Assembly: GCA_016806645.1 (NCBI GenBank)
Contig: JACSYO010002172.1
Span: 1,631,990-1,695,989 of the forward strand
Direction: 5' to 3'
Length of the DNA stretch: 64,000 bases
Source of the DNA: Ophiodon elongatus
Taxonomy: Eukaryota; Chordata; Actinopteri; Perciformes; Hexagrammidae
The translations under genes and the position numbers were made by a program. The notes beneath the pieces are model-generated. The model had not been told where the DNA came from, did no database searches, and saw only the letters and a list, made by a program, of their open reading frames with translations. Shown here one piece after another: positions 35,718 through 49,400 of this stretch (the stretch's first letter is position 1; each line of letters opens with the position of its first letter).

Positions 35718-36290
35718 AACTAGAGGATGGTTTGCTCAGATTAACAATCTGACAGAGTTCTGGGATTGAGATGCTGGTGAATTTGCTCATGGTTTGATGG
35801 CCTTTGATGAGGTTGAATCCTTGAGTTGTCTGCAGTTTTAGCAATGCCAGCTCTGATATTAGTGATTTTATTGTTAAAAAAAGTAGCACATTCCTCACAG
35901 TCGGGGCAGAGGCTTGAAGTATTCAACAGTCTGTCAATGGTAGACAACAATGTTCTTGAGTTATTTTTGTTTTCTGTTATGATCTTAGAAAAATAAGCTC
36001 TTCTTTCAGACCGTATGGTGTTATTGTAGGTGTGTTCTTTGTAGATGCTCCGGTGGACCTCCAGTCCTGTTTTCCTCCATTTTCTTTCTGGCCTGAAATG
36101 GAGACAGGCTTTCGACAGTTTTTAAATTTGTTAAAACGATGGCTAAAATCCTGTTTCAGATCAAATCCAAATTTCAGATTGCTGCATGGTGGTGTCATCT
36201 GTGGTAACATGGGTAATACCATTGTGGACATGGGGGTGTTTGCTAAGAAGACACGGAATCTGCTGTATGACATTTACAATTTTAGCACCT
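35718..36290 (-). pseudogene. L2-type LINE fragment upstream of the reverse transcriptase (endonuclease/RT linker)
   Basis: Minus-strand frames contain KTGLKEELIF-like text and STIDRLLNTSSLCPDCEECATFFNNKI, typical of the linker before the reverse transcriptase in fish L2 LINEs. Several frameshifts are present. The hAT target duplication marks the break from the rest of the element. Confidence 0.6.
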
Positions 36291-37453
36291 GGTTGGCAAT
36301 AGGTGATGCAGATTCTGCGTAATAGACACGCTTTCGACAGTTTTCTGCGTAATGTTAGGTTGTAATAATATAATATGACTTACACTTGTAAATAAGGAAT
36401 GTCTATGTATAAATTGCGATACTTAAAAAGGATGATTAATAAGGAATAGCGAGCCTTATGGGAAGGAGTATGCGTGACATAGAAGACAGCCACATTGAGT
36501 TTCTTACTTAGACTTAGTTCAGGTATGCATTGAATGAGATAGGAGTGGGGGATGAGGAAGAGAGGCCCATGAACCACACTGATCTGCAGAACTGATAAGC
36601 ATCTCCTCATGAGGAGTGGATATGCTCAACTTTACGAGAGGGTGGAGAGATGACTTCAAGTGCCGGTAGGTCTGGGACAGACCTTTGCACCAGCTCTAAA
36701 CCAACCGAAATCATTGATTCTACTATCATAAAACTTTAACCAAATCCATGCTACAAAACTGAGCCAATGAGAGGCGACGATGCACATTTTCATTGGACTA
36801 TATTACCAAATGTACTGGTCAGTTCGAGGCTCTCTTAGGTCAATGCGCACAGACAGTTAACTCTCGCAGGCTGCTTTTTTAAACGCAACTGTTGAAAGGC
36901 TGTGGCCTGCCATTGGCTTATGAACCCTCAGCTGAGGATTATGCACTATATTGCCAACTTTTATTAAATTTATTTTTATTATAACCTACTGAATCCAGAA
37001 ATTCTCTTTGAAGTCCACCCAAAGATTTTGAGTAGTTAACAGTAATAAAACTAAATCTATCCTATTCCGGAAAGATACGAAGCTGATGTGTTTTTCAAAT
37101 GCAAGTCTCCAATGAGCACCACAAACAAAATTCATCCATTCATCTCCACAATAACCTGGACAGATATTATATTGTATCTTCATGACCATCTGTATAGCAA
37201 GATACCATTAGTGGGAAGTAAAGATGTGTAAAATTGTCATTCATGGAGTCGTGTTCCTGGCCACCTGAAATACTCTATAAGTAGAGTATTCTCTTTCTTT
37301 TAGCTCTTTTTGGTTTCCACAAACTCCTGAGGGGAATATGTGTCTCTTGAGCTGCTAAATGCTCCATTATGTTCCCCAGCTGGTCTCTGACAGTGTCTGT
37401 CTGCTGAGCAGCTGGTGTACAGCGGCTTCTTGGAGCTTTTTCACTTATAACAG

Positions 37454-37515
37454 CTGCTGCTGTCGCCGACGGAGATGAGGTTGGTCAAGCTCATCTCCGT
37501 CCGCGACAGCAGCAG
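37454..37515. repeat. 26-bp inverted repeat with one mismatch and 10-nt loop
   Basis: Arms 37454-37479 and 37490-37515 (core GACGGAGATGAG) pair at 25 of 26 positions. They are GC-rich within AT-rich intergenic DNA. Confidence 0.93.
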
Positions 37516-38634
37516 AGACAAAAAGTCTTTGCAGGGTGTAAAATCAAAACAATGAGCTAAAAAAATACGAAGAACCTCAGAACTGCAGAGTTGGTGGTAA
37601 TTATTTACAATCTCATGTCATTGGTTAATATACATATATTGATTGTATTGACTAAACAATATTCTGCTGTCTTGTTGACAGAAAGATTCAACTTAATCAC
37701 TCAGTGATTAAATTGAATGTGGTAGGAACAGGAAACTACATAAATCTGCCTAAATGCTGCATTATTTGCTGAAAGTGTTATTAGAATTGAAAAAAAGTTA
37801 GTGATGATATATTCTTGTGTTGCAAGCTAACAATGAAAGTATTTTTCACAGTTGTGCATTCAAATTCATGTCTAAAATATGAATGCTTGGTTTTTACAAC
37901 ATACTTGACATCTAAACCTGACTTCAATACTACAGCTGTGTGTGTGTGTGTTCACATGCAGTAAAGTCACTCATTTTAACACCAAAGTTTGGTATTGGGG
38001 ATGATTTATTTATGATTTATTCATGATTGTCATTAACATGGGTGCTGTAGATGCAATAGTTGGTGGACTGTGAGTCCAGACACGTACACTGACATCACCA
38101 CTCAAGTCACCAGTACATTGCTCAACAGTATGCTTTATACAGGTGGAAGTTACAGACAGTGATGGGTGAGATGTTGAGGCAATGATTGGACATTGGGGTC
38201 AAAGTGAAACTGGATCACGCTTCAGGAAATCAAATGAAAGTTGAGCGCAGTTTTCTACTAGCTCAGATAGACCTGGAGGGTTTCCCATTGTATTGATGTT
38301 TGTAAAATTCATAGAACACCATGCCTTGAATTGGTATTTGTTTTGTTGACATTTCTCCCACCACATTCTCCCTGTGGTTTGATTTCTTCCTGATTTTCCT
38401 TTCAACACCTGCTCCTCAGAATGTCCCCCACACATCCTCCTCGCATTGCAGATTCAAGAAAAAGGCCATTTGTTGATAAAAGCAGATGAAAGTAGTTTAA
38501 CAAACTGTACAAGTACACAGAACAGATAACCCTCTCCGTGCTGTATCTATTCACTAAATATGTGTGTCTAGCTTCTGACTGTCTTAAAAAACTAAATACA
38601 ATTCAAACAATGGTGATATACATAGAGGTACATA

Positions 38635-38800
38635 GAGGAAAGGTGAGGTCTGCATTTAACCCACCCTAACCACCAGGAGCAACTTTGGGTTCAGTGTCTC
38701 GCTCAAGGACACTTCAACATACAGACAGTAGGGGACCCGGGGATCAAACCGCCAACGTTGTGGTTAAAGGACGACCCGCTCCATCTCTGCCGATCGGTAC
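38635..38800 (-). repeat. tRNA-related SINE fragment of another subfamily
   Basis: It contains TCTCGCTCAAGGACACTTCA, the B-box complement GGGGATCAAACCG and the anticodon-arm-like GGACGACCCGCTCC. The body differs from the main SINE family of the window. Confidence 0.45.
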
Positions 38801-39873
38801 GGGTGTGAGTGAAAACTTAGATGTGAACATGAACATCTGAACTATCAATGTGTCGATGCAAGTTTCACCCTCAAAACAAAGAAACAAACATGGAAGCTGG
38901 ACAGAGGTGGAAATAATATAACTCCAATATCAAATATGAAGAAAATCTATTTGACACTAATTAAATGTCATAAGAACAAAAAAAAAAAACATATGGTACC
39001 AAGATTCTATAAGAATCATAAATGGCACAATAATAATTTATTTAAATGCTTGTGTTAAAATCAATACAAGCTCTCAGAAAGACCCACAATATATAAATGT
39101 AAAAACAAAACCGTTGCTTTCATATTAGTCACCAATACAGTTGTATGGGGGTTTAAAAATCTGATTGAATTTCTTTGCTGATTAGATGACAAATAGAAAA
39201 AGCAAAGGACAGAAATAAATTCCTATTTCTTCTGTTTACACAATGAAACAACACGTATTGTAAATATAAGTATTTAAAAGTAGGCCTAGCTGTTTTGGAT
39301 GGAGTGTTTGACATAAACCGCGATTCTTGTTTAGGTTAAACTAGCCAGTTTAAAGCAGATTTCTCTAGTTCTTCTGATCAATACAGAGACATTTTTCAAA
39401 ATGTTTACCAACAGAACAATTCAATATCACAATGTCAGTAGGTCTAACCCTCAACTGGCAATGAGCAGAACCGCAGTGGTGCTGTTGAATTGTAACGCAT
39501 TATCCTACAGGTGATTCTAATATGTGGGTGGGCTAAATAAACAGCAGGGATGCCACTGTCACAACATTTTCCCACCAGTTAATAGACTCATGACAGAATC
39601 AGTGTAACCGGTGACACTGGACATTTTACCAGTATCTGTAGAGCACTTGCTGTGGCCTTTAACGTTGTCGGCCTCTCTGCTGCACGGAGCAGACACTTTG
39701 AGCCTAGAATCGTAGTGCCCATCATGCAACCAAGTCTCCAGGGCTCAACAATAAGGCCCGGAGCAAGTGAAATGCCACATTGGGCTAGTAAATCTAGCAA
39801 CTCTAAAATAATTAAACACAATGGGCCTCATTCGCGAACTGGCAATTACTGTATTCGACATGATCTGCTTATG

Positions 39874-39879
39874 TTTATT
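39874..39879 (-). terminator. Candidate polyadenylation signal for crfb5
   Basis: On the minus strand an AATAAA hexamer occurs about 540 nt beyond the crfb5 stop codon. It is plausible for a 3' UTR of ordinary length, but there is no transcript evidence. Confidence 0.35.
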
Positions 39880-40415
39880 TAATGCTACCTAATTAGCACC
39901 TTTAAGCTACTGACGTTAACTCATTAAAACCAAGAGATAAAAACCATGATTAATGCAGACTGCTACACAGATACACTCCAATCCTCTCACCCATATTAAG
40001 TCAGATTAGAGCCCCTTGTCAACCACTCCCAACATGAAGGTTAAGACAGTGGCTGGTGGAGACCAGGTGACAGAAATGTACGACAACAAAATCAGCACAG
40101 AACAGTACTTCCTGGTTGGTGCCAAAAAGTAGGGCACATGAGGATCATCTATAAAGAGAAATATGGCAACAGTGAAGACATTGGAAACATGGAGCGACAT
40201 CCCATCAGATCAGTTTTGTTTTTTGTGTGTGTCTGTCACAAATCATCTTGTGTTTTTAAAAGTCTTTTATCCACACGTTGCTTTTTTCAATGCTTTCCTC
40301 TCCTTGTTTCCCAGGGACAGCTGGAGAAAATGCACACTGCACATTTGACCACAAACCTCTGTCTTCCTTGATATCATCCTCGCTTCATGCTCTTCTCAAC
40401 AAACGTCTTGTGCCT

Positions 40416-43400
40416 TCAGACACACATGTCTACAATGCCCTCGTCTGCGTTTACAAGTCGAGTCTTGAGCCCTGGAGCCATGTCCTGCATCTTCACCTGC
40501 TCCAAGTCAAAGGGGCCCTGCCCAGAGACTTGGGCCCCTGTGGAGGAATGGCTGCTGTTGGGCTGCTGCAGGCTGGAGCTGCCCCCCGTGGAGTACACTC
40601 CTGAGTCTCCACTGCCACTACTGTCCTGACGACTGTGTCTGCCACTGGAGAAGGTACATTCATTCATTCATTCACATATTTATTATTTTATTTTGTATTT
40701 CTTAATAAATGCATTTCTGCTTTGTAAACATCAATGTAACACATGAGCTGATGTAGCATTGGAGATTGACCGACCTGCTGTCAGGCTCCAGGCCTGATGG
40801 GGGCGCCGGCAGGGCCTCAGGGGGAGGGATGTGGATTTCCAGGACCGGGGACTCCGGACATACAGTGACCTTATCACACAACAGCTCTAAGTCTGAATCC
40901 GGGGTGAGGAGGCGAGGAAAGTCAGACCCAGTTGAGTCACAAAGATACTGGCGGGAGGAGGAGAGAGATCAACATGAGACACTCTGGTGGAATATATAAA
41001 CTTTAGAGAGATAAATTCTAAAAATGTTAACTCTGAAATGCAAACAATTTGCTCACTTTTAAGTGTGGACAGTCAGCAGCTACATCTACAGGCTAGAAAG
41101 GTGTTCTTTCACCATTATCGTCATTTATAGAATAATAACAAAACCCTCTCTTTAAATGTCAGAAAGGTCAACAAACCAGAGTTGCCTGCTATCTGCACAC
41201 AGCCAAAGCTGTAATGAATGAAGCTGCCTACCTGGAAGGGTGTAGGCAGCTGGACGGACGGGAAAAACGTTGCCTTCAGAGTCTTGTAGCACCAAAAGGA
41301 GCTGTAGAGGGAGAGCAGCATGACCAGGAAGCAGATCACCAGAGAGACCAGGAAGTACCCGAAGATCTGCCACCACGGAGTGGCACCTGTCAAAGTGAAA
41401 CACGTACATAGATTATATCATATTTGAGTATAGTTGCATCTGTTATCACCTACATACACTCACGCTTGTAAATACAAACAAGGAGAAATTAATGTATTAG
41501 AGGTCACAGTTTCCTCTGTAGTGTTCTTTGTTACCCGTCACGTGCTATTTCAATCCCAAACCAGTTCTCTCTGAAAGGATGAAACATAGTTCAGATGAGG
41601 TAAGTCAGCACACAGACCTCATTCTGCAGCCTGTGACCAGCCTCAACATGTTGAGCTGTTTAGACTAACAGTTGAGGCCTGGTCACACAGGAAATTAATC
41701 TGCATGTTGTGAGGACTCCTCCAATCCTTTAGGGTTCTGTGGTCCGTTTCCTGGCTCCTCTCTACAGGACCGTGGTCATCAACTGATGAGCCACACTGAT
41801 CTTGGAGCGGTTCCAGCTATAAAAGGCTCTCCACCTGATTCCGTGTCTGAATCGGCTGCTGTTCAGTTTTGTTTGCTCTTGACATTTTCACACATCCACA
41901 CGTAATGACATTACTGATTACTAACTTTTCATGTTCGTTTAGTTTACGGTGTTCTCTAAATAAATGTGCTTATTTACTACTTTTAACTCATCTGGTCTCC
42001 CATTTTTGTTGCAGCCTTTGAGCTGGGCTGTCGCAATGTCTTTGTGAAATATTCTGTTGTAGAACCCCATCGATTAGAACCTAATGATACCCATCCCTAC
42101 CCCTCCTGGATAAGATGCTTTGTTGAACTGCAATCTGGGGTTTATTTAGCACCGTCACAGGAGAGCTCGACCTCGTAATGTAAAGAGCCCGCTACAGTCT
42201 GTGGCCGCAGCCATCTGAATGATGACACACACAAAGCATGGTTGACAGGCTCAGTGTTTGAAGACGGGTCGGGTTGGTTGCCGACATCACCGCAGACCCC
42301 TCGCACTGAGGACTCTATCCCAGATGAGGCCCAGTCCTGCACCATAGTGTAAGGTGGCGCAGGACTGGGCCCCAGGAAGCGATAAGGTCCGGGGAAGGGG
42401 GGCCGCAGCTCACGATTAGAGCCGCGGGCCACCTTATTCCTGGGTTTTTCATACCAAAATACTATATGCTATATGCGACGCACATGGAGGAAATACACTC
42501 AACAGGTTCAACCAGCACCAGGGACTCACACACAGAGCGGCCTTCTCTGACCTTCCAAGTTGAATCCCCTGGGAAGGCTGTGGCCCCCCCGGTGAGAAGT
42601 GTAAAAATATATGCAGTTCATTATAACACTGTGGCTGCCCTACCTCGACTGTAATTAACGGGAAACCCTGGAGTAATTATGGAAAATAAGAACCGTGGAA
42701 TTATTTTTGGGATCAAGCAGCAAAATAGTAATAGCGTGAAGTGTTTGAGTAAATTTGACGTCATCTCACGTCCTAACTATTGTGTTTATGCTTGCCGTTT
42801 TGTCTATGCTGAAGTGATGTATTGTTAAGCCCTAAAACAGAAGCATTAGATGGTCGTGCTGCTAGATCTCACACTAAAGTTGGCCCCAAAGTGAAAAACA
42901 CGTGCCACCCCTCACACAATAAGTCCGATTGACATGAAATTTGTCCAGATAAATGTCTTCTACAAAATTGCCACTTTGACTTTCTTGGTCTGGCCACTAG
43001 ATTTTCCGCCATTTAGAATTTTTTGAAAAACACATTTTTGACATCCCCTCCTAAACCATACACCTGTTTGCTCCCAAATTTTCTGAGGATCATTATTGTA
43101 ATAACATTATCAAAAGTTATCAAAATCTGCTACAAATGCAAAAAAAGCAACGTAGCATAACACAAATCGGACTATAAATCAGAAACATTTTGTCCAATCA
43201 TCAACACTTGCAGGATGTCTACAAGAGAACCTGAAAGATATCAGGTTAAAAAAAACGGAGCCGAACCCTAACCCTGAACTCTCAGCTGACCAACCCTGAG
43301 ATGTGAAACCGAGTCTTTGGTTCCAAAACATCTGTTCAGTTTGGTTGATCAAATCTGAGTTTGTCACCCCGAGTTCAGCTCTTGTGTGGTGAATGAAAAA

Positions 43401-46400
43401 AAGCCATCTTCAATGGAGTCGGATATCATGAGTTACCATGGCAACAGGTAAACAAAAGGAAAAGCCTCCGTCTTAATTCAGTGGACGTAAAGAGATAAAT
43501 GCAGACAAGCTATGCATGGACTGTATCTTTAAAACAAGAGCCTGAGTGGTAAAGAGAGTCAATAAATTAACAACTAACTATTGAGTATTGTCCATTAATT
43601 CATCATTTACCAGACTATGATGAAGTGGTGGAATCTGACTGTGTATTAAACGGTAGCCTACATTACATCTTAAATAGATTTGTTCAGCTGTAATCTGACA
43701 AAACAAGTGAAGATGTAACATATAGTTCAGTACAGGATTACGTCAATATTCATTCATACAGACTGAATGAAAGAGGAGATGAAACAGCGCGTCTCTCTCT
43801 GTAAGAAGGAGGAGACAGAGAGAAACTCAGGGTTTGTTAAAGACAACCAGCCAGCGAGCAGGTTAGGTTCACAGAGTCAGATTACCATGGTAACAGACCC
43901 AGAGCTTAAGTTACCTCTCTTTGTGAAACTGAAAATCCAGAGTTTTCCTCATCTCAGGGTTAACTATCCAGAGCTTTCACTTAACCTGCTTTCTGAAACA
44001 GGGCCCAGATGCAAATGTGGTCATAAATCAATCAAGTTTGTCAGAACATTACCAAACTTGCTGGATATTTGAATTAAGATGTTGAAACATGTCCCCAAAA
44101 TGCCAAGAGATATGACTGGCGGGACTTTGAGCGTGCAATTACTCACAGGCTGCATACATTGTCATGATGAAACAAGAGCGCAATTGATTTCAGTCTTTCT
44201 TTAGACAGAATTAAACCAACAGAGGTGACTTTGCTCAGCTTTGTGAAGCCTGAAACCTGCTGACTGCAGCTTTGATTTAGGCAGTTGAGCTGCTTCCTTC
44301 TAGTGAGCAAGGGTTAGAACCCGGAATTCGTTTGCTATTACCCAATACCTCTTGTCATTTCAGTGACAGGCTGTTTACATATTGACTTAATGTAATTTTA
44401 AGAAAACAGAATGTTTACAAAATAAACAATAGAACATTTTGTAGAGAAACGAGCCGTAGTCATTTATAGTCAAACATAGTTGGTCTACTAATTAGGTTAT
44501 GAAGCTTTCATAAAACACAAAGTATCGTTGTGGTCTTGGTAGCAAACATTTTCAAACGATACCCAGCCCTAATAGAGCTTAAACGCATCATAATATAACT
44601 CAATACAACCTCCTCACCTTAGCTGTTAACTCATTATTTAGCCAAGCAGGACTGTGCTGGCGCCCACTGGCTGCTAACAGCTAACGTTAATTGCTCTACT
44701 CCTGCAGAGTTCATCACCTAAACTGTTGATCACAATGTTAGATTATCAGAGAGATTTTGTCCCCAGGAAGACATCAGCCTCGAGCCCTGATCCCTGGTCG
44801 CAATGCGATCGTCACATTTTCACAATTTTGGCAGCGACCTGCTACCGATGTAAAGGTTCTTGTGACATCCCTAATTTGGACAACAGTAATTTGTGGAATG
44901 ACATTATAATATTAAACACAATATGACCCACCCACAGTTGATACATTAGAATAATGAGTTAATACCCTGCCTTTGTAAGTGTGTACGTGACTACTTGGTA
45001 CAGACCACTGTACTGCAGCCCACCACTTTATAGAATATTCCCAGCAGCGGGCAGTTACCTTCGGTCTGCATGCACTGGGGTGAGGTGAAGCTGCTCTTCT
45101 TGTTGTAGAAGTCATAGCATGACTGGACGCTCACACAGTACCAAGTCCAGGCCTTCAGGTTTGGCAAAGTCACTATGTGGGCTCTGCTACTCAACGTCTG
45201 AGTTCTTAAGGCCTGGTGGACAGATGGGAGAGGTGAGAACTTTAGGGAGGCTACTTCATTTCTTGTATTTGTGAACCAGCACACTACAGTCAAACCCAAC
45301 ATTTGGATCTGTGATGGGATGTCTGTGAGGATGTGGTGGAAATGAAAGCACAGATGTCATTCAACCACATCATTATCATATATTACTCATAAATATTTCA
45401 TTAAGATTAACTGACTCATACACTGGTGAAGGATGAGCATTTCTACGCCATTATTAAAAAAGGTTAAGATGGTATGCATTACATTAAATCACTGAACTTG
45501 TATGCATTCAACTTTAACATTCTGTATTTGAACCCTTACACAAAATATTGACAAGGCTGTAATGGCTTTCCTGGTCTAGCTGGGGCCTCCTAACACAAAG
45601 CGATTCATGTCTATTCAGATGTCCATTAGTCACGTTATAGCTGTGGTGCATTAGTGTGATCTGGGCGGACAGATCCTTTTACATTGATGGTAGTTTGCTG
45701 AGATTAATGCCTTGTACTTTGAAGCACATTATCTACGGATCAGAGCATATTTTGGAGACTATCAAAAACCTGTGAGCTATGCAGACAAGATGCACTGAGA
45801 GTATGTCAACAGGACTTTGGTTTTCTTCTTGATCCTCATTCAAATATCTGTGTCAGTAAAGCCCCGTGCTAGCAGGTCTGCATCTGTGCACGCGGAGCAG
45901 AAATGCCTTTTTTGTGAGGATGCTTCTCCGCTCACTCGGATCATGTGCATGTGTCTTTTATGAGTAGGGACTAAGTTAAAAAGGCAAACGTGTGTACATA
46001 CTGATGCACAGTGACGCTGGAGTGACGCAAGCTGGCCACCGCCACTTGCACACATCTCTAGCTGGGAGATCGGCAAGCGGCGAGTTTGCCACAAGTGGTC
46101 TTAGATTTTTTTGTTTTGCAGCACAATAATTAATTAGCAACTCCGTTAAATCATATAAACAAAACCAAAATAGCAGTCACAAATCGGTTGCGATTTCAGA
46201 TCAAGTTAACTACAATTCAAATAAAATTGAATTGAACTGGACTTCACTATTGACCCATTTGCTCGTGTTTTGTGTTGTCTTTTGTGAACACTGCTAACAG
46301 GTTTTTAAAAATGTGTGTGCATTGGCTCATGTGTTTGCCCAACCATCATACGCATACAACTCATGGTTCCTCGTGTGCTGGGAGAGTACATAGTCCGCCA

Positions 46401-49400
46401 TAGGATCAAAACCAGGGATCGAGCCACTGATCCTCGGATTAAAGGACGACCTGCTGTACCACTGAGCCTCAATGGGCAAGTTTGAGATCCTGTTGATACA
46501 TTGAAATACTCTACTTTTAACTTCACTACATTTATTTGACAATATTAGTTACTAGTTAGGCATACTGTGTTAACCCCATCTGGCAGGGGGATAGAAGCAG
46601 TGTAAGTGTTCAACTGAGAACATTTAAAAAAAGAATAATAAACTGTATTAATCTACAGCACATGCAATTTTAAAGCACAGGCACGTGTGATGATATTTAT
46701 GCTCCAACCTGTTCATAATGGCTGTTTTTTTTAACCCTTTGTGCATTCTGTGGCGTTCAGCCAAGTCTTTTGACATACTCGTTGGTTCTGCGTCAACTCT
46801 GGATTATTTTAGGATGTACTCTAACCTGTTCTTCCTCGTCAAACCAGTTTTAACACATATCTACTGGCTGCTTTATAGAACAGCAGCTGACAGGAAATCA
46901 TGGCACCATAAAAGCACTTGTGCTCTCTCATGTGAGATTCACCTGCCTTGTAGCACAGACAGGAAACACCTCTGCTAGATGTACAGGCCACAAGTCAAAA
47001 CCAACAAAACCCTCTGCTGAACATGCAGAACCGAAACACAGGAAGCAGGTGCTCTGCTAGGGCCGATTGGGAGTGTACCACTTAATTATATGGCTGCTGC
47101 AGTCTCAGAGGTTTAACCAGGTGTCTTTAGGAGTGAAGAGAAAATGGGAAGTGGGAAAACTTTGGGTATTTTCTCCGGGTGGAACATGTCTGTGTAGCTC
47201 GGCCTATCTGTATGAGAGTATCTATTGATATTAAAAGAGATCTGCCATTGGCACTCTGAGAATCTTTTAAATGAAAAGTGCTTTACAAATAAAATGCATT
47301 ATTATTATAATAAAAAAAGGCTGCTCAAACACACAAGGAAAATTGTGATTCATATTCTTCATGGAGTATAAGAGTTACTTTAAAGCAATATAGTATGCAT
47401 GGGCCTAGTGTTTGTCAGAGGGACGAGAGATGAGTTCCAGAGATGTGTTTCCTACCTGCTGTGTGTCTACGGGGCGTTCCCAGTAGAGGATGTGGTAATA
47501 CAGATCGGGATGATTTTCCTTCATGGAGTTGTTGGTGCTGGTCAGAGGATCAAAGATGACAATGTCCAGGTCACTTCCAGCAGGAGAAAGAGACACTTTG
47601 GTTGGAGGACCCAAAACGGCTAGCAGGAGCAGAGAGATGAATGGATAGATTAGGGGCCTTTCATTTGTAATATAACAATATTTACATTAAGTGTACTAAT
47701 AATCAATAACAAGACATCTGAAGACCTCAACTGGGCAGTGAAAAGTTGTTCTGCACATTATTTTACTATTTTTGGATATTTTATAGACTAAATGATTTAT
47801 CAAGAAAACAACTTACACACACATTGATGAGCAAAACAATAGTCAGTTGCAACCCTGATCAAAACAGCTCCCTAGTATTGTTTCAGCCAGTCAGATCAGG
47901 TTGGTTAAGGTCCATCAATACCGTGTTTGTAAACACGTTGCCACATAGCGGCACAGACAGTTATGTCACAGCTACACACACAAAACATGGAGTTGGTGTG
48001 GAAGGTCTTCAGCGTGAGTAAAGATATGAAGCGTGCAATTTGTCATGGCTGTAATTTCAAAATAACAACCTTAAAACATTTGAAACAACTAACTTAATCA
48101 GACACTTATTATATTGTAATGCATTGCCATCAGGCTGCTCACAGTAATCTCAGTGACCGGCTCTTCTGCTGTCAGCATGGAGCTAAACAGCGCTAATGGA
48201 GGTTGCACTGACTTTATTATGATGTGTTCAAACTTCCTAACAGTAGCTCTAAGCAGTTTATAATAATTGTGTGTTTTTATACAAAGAAACACTATAGATG
48301 CCAATAACCAAGAAAAAGGATAACATTTAGAATTTTTGATGGTTTACACTGACTGCAACGGTTGAAAATATTTTTCAGGAAGGTGGTCAAATTCAGTCTG
48401 GAGCCTTGCTGTCATTTTCTTAGAAAAAGTAAATGGCGGTCAGAATCTAGTTTGACGTGCTCTTCCAGCTGTGTTTGTCAGTGTGATTTTATAGGCTGTG
48501 TTGTGCCATGTTGGAGATATTATAAGCTACTCACATGATCGTAACTGAACTCTACACTGTGGTTTAGTTCAGAGCTGCATTACTCAAAAGGTTACCTTTC
48601 CTAACATTGCTCACAGCTCTATCAACATCTCTTTGTAAATGGTCTTGTATATCTCTTTTCTAGTCTTCCGACCAATCAAAGCTCTTTAACACTAAATGAC
48701 ATCATTCACCCATTCATACACTGATGGGAGGGGCTAAAGTGCCACCTGCCCATCAGGAGTAGCTAACATTCATACACATTCACACACCGTAGGCACAGCT
48801 ACGGAGACATTTGGGGTTAAGTGTCTTGCCCAAGGACACATCAACATGGACTAGTGGAGCCGGGGATCGAACCACCGATCCTCTGATTGAAGGATGACCC
48901 TGCTCTACCAGTGAGCAACAGTCTCCCAGTGTGTGGTTGCACACTCTTTTGTGCAGTTGACTGTCAAATTGTTTTGGATGGTTTGTGGTGCCGCAGCTGA
49001 GATCACATCGCTATATGCTTGTGTGAAACAAGTCTTTCCTGCGAAGCTTAAGTACCTGCCTGAACATTCAGAGGAACTTATTCCCTCTTGGAACCTAGTC
49101 TCCCGCCCCTAACTTGTCTACTCCTCTCTTACCATCTTTATCAGGGCAGAATTCCTTCTGCAACCAGTCGGAGACATGTCCGTTCACGTTGGCTTGTACA
49201 CGAAGTACGTAGATGCCCAGGTAGTACAGATTGAACTCTGTAAGGTCACATGACCTACGCGACGTCTTCTCACATGCAGTGCTCCAGATCGGATTCTTTT
49301 TTTTAGACATCAGCCTGAACCTCCTGAGAGAACGTGAAACAACAAATGTAAGGCAATAATCATTGTAACTGAACATACCGATACAAAAAAAATAGAATGA

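Larger units (their letters stand above)
36300..40415. other. Intergenic region between the LINE/hAT cluster and crfb5
   Basis: No supported gene. It holds the 37454-37515 hairpin, a small palindrome near 37271-37292 and a SINE fragment at 38635-38800. Confidence 0.5.
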
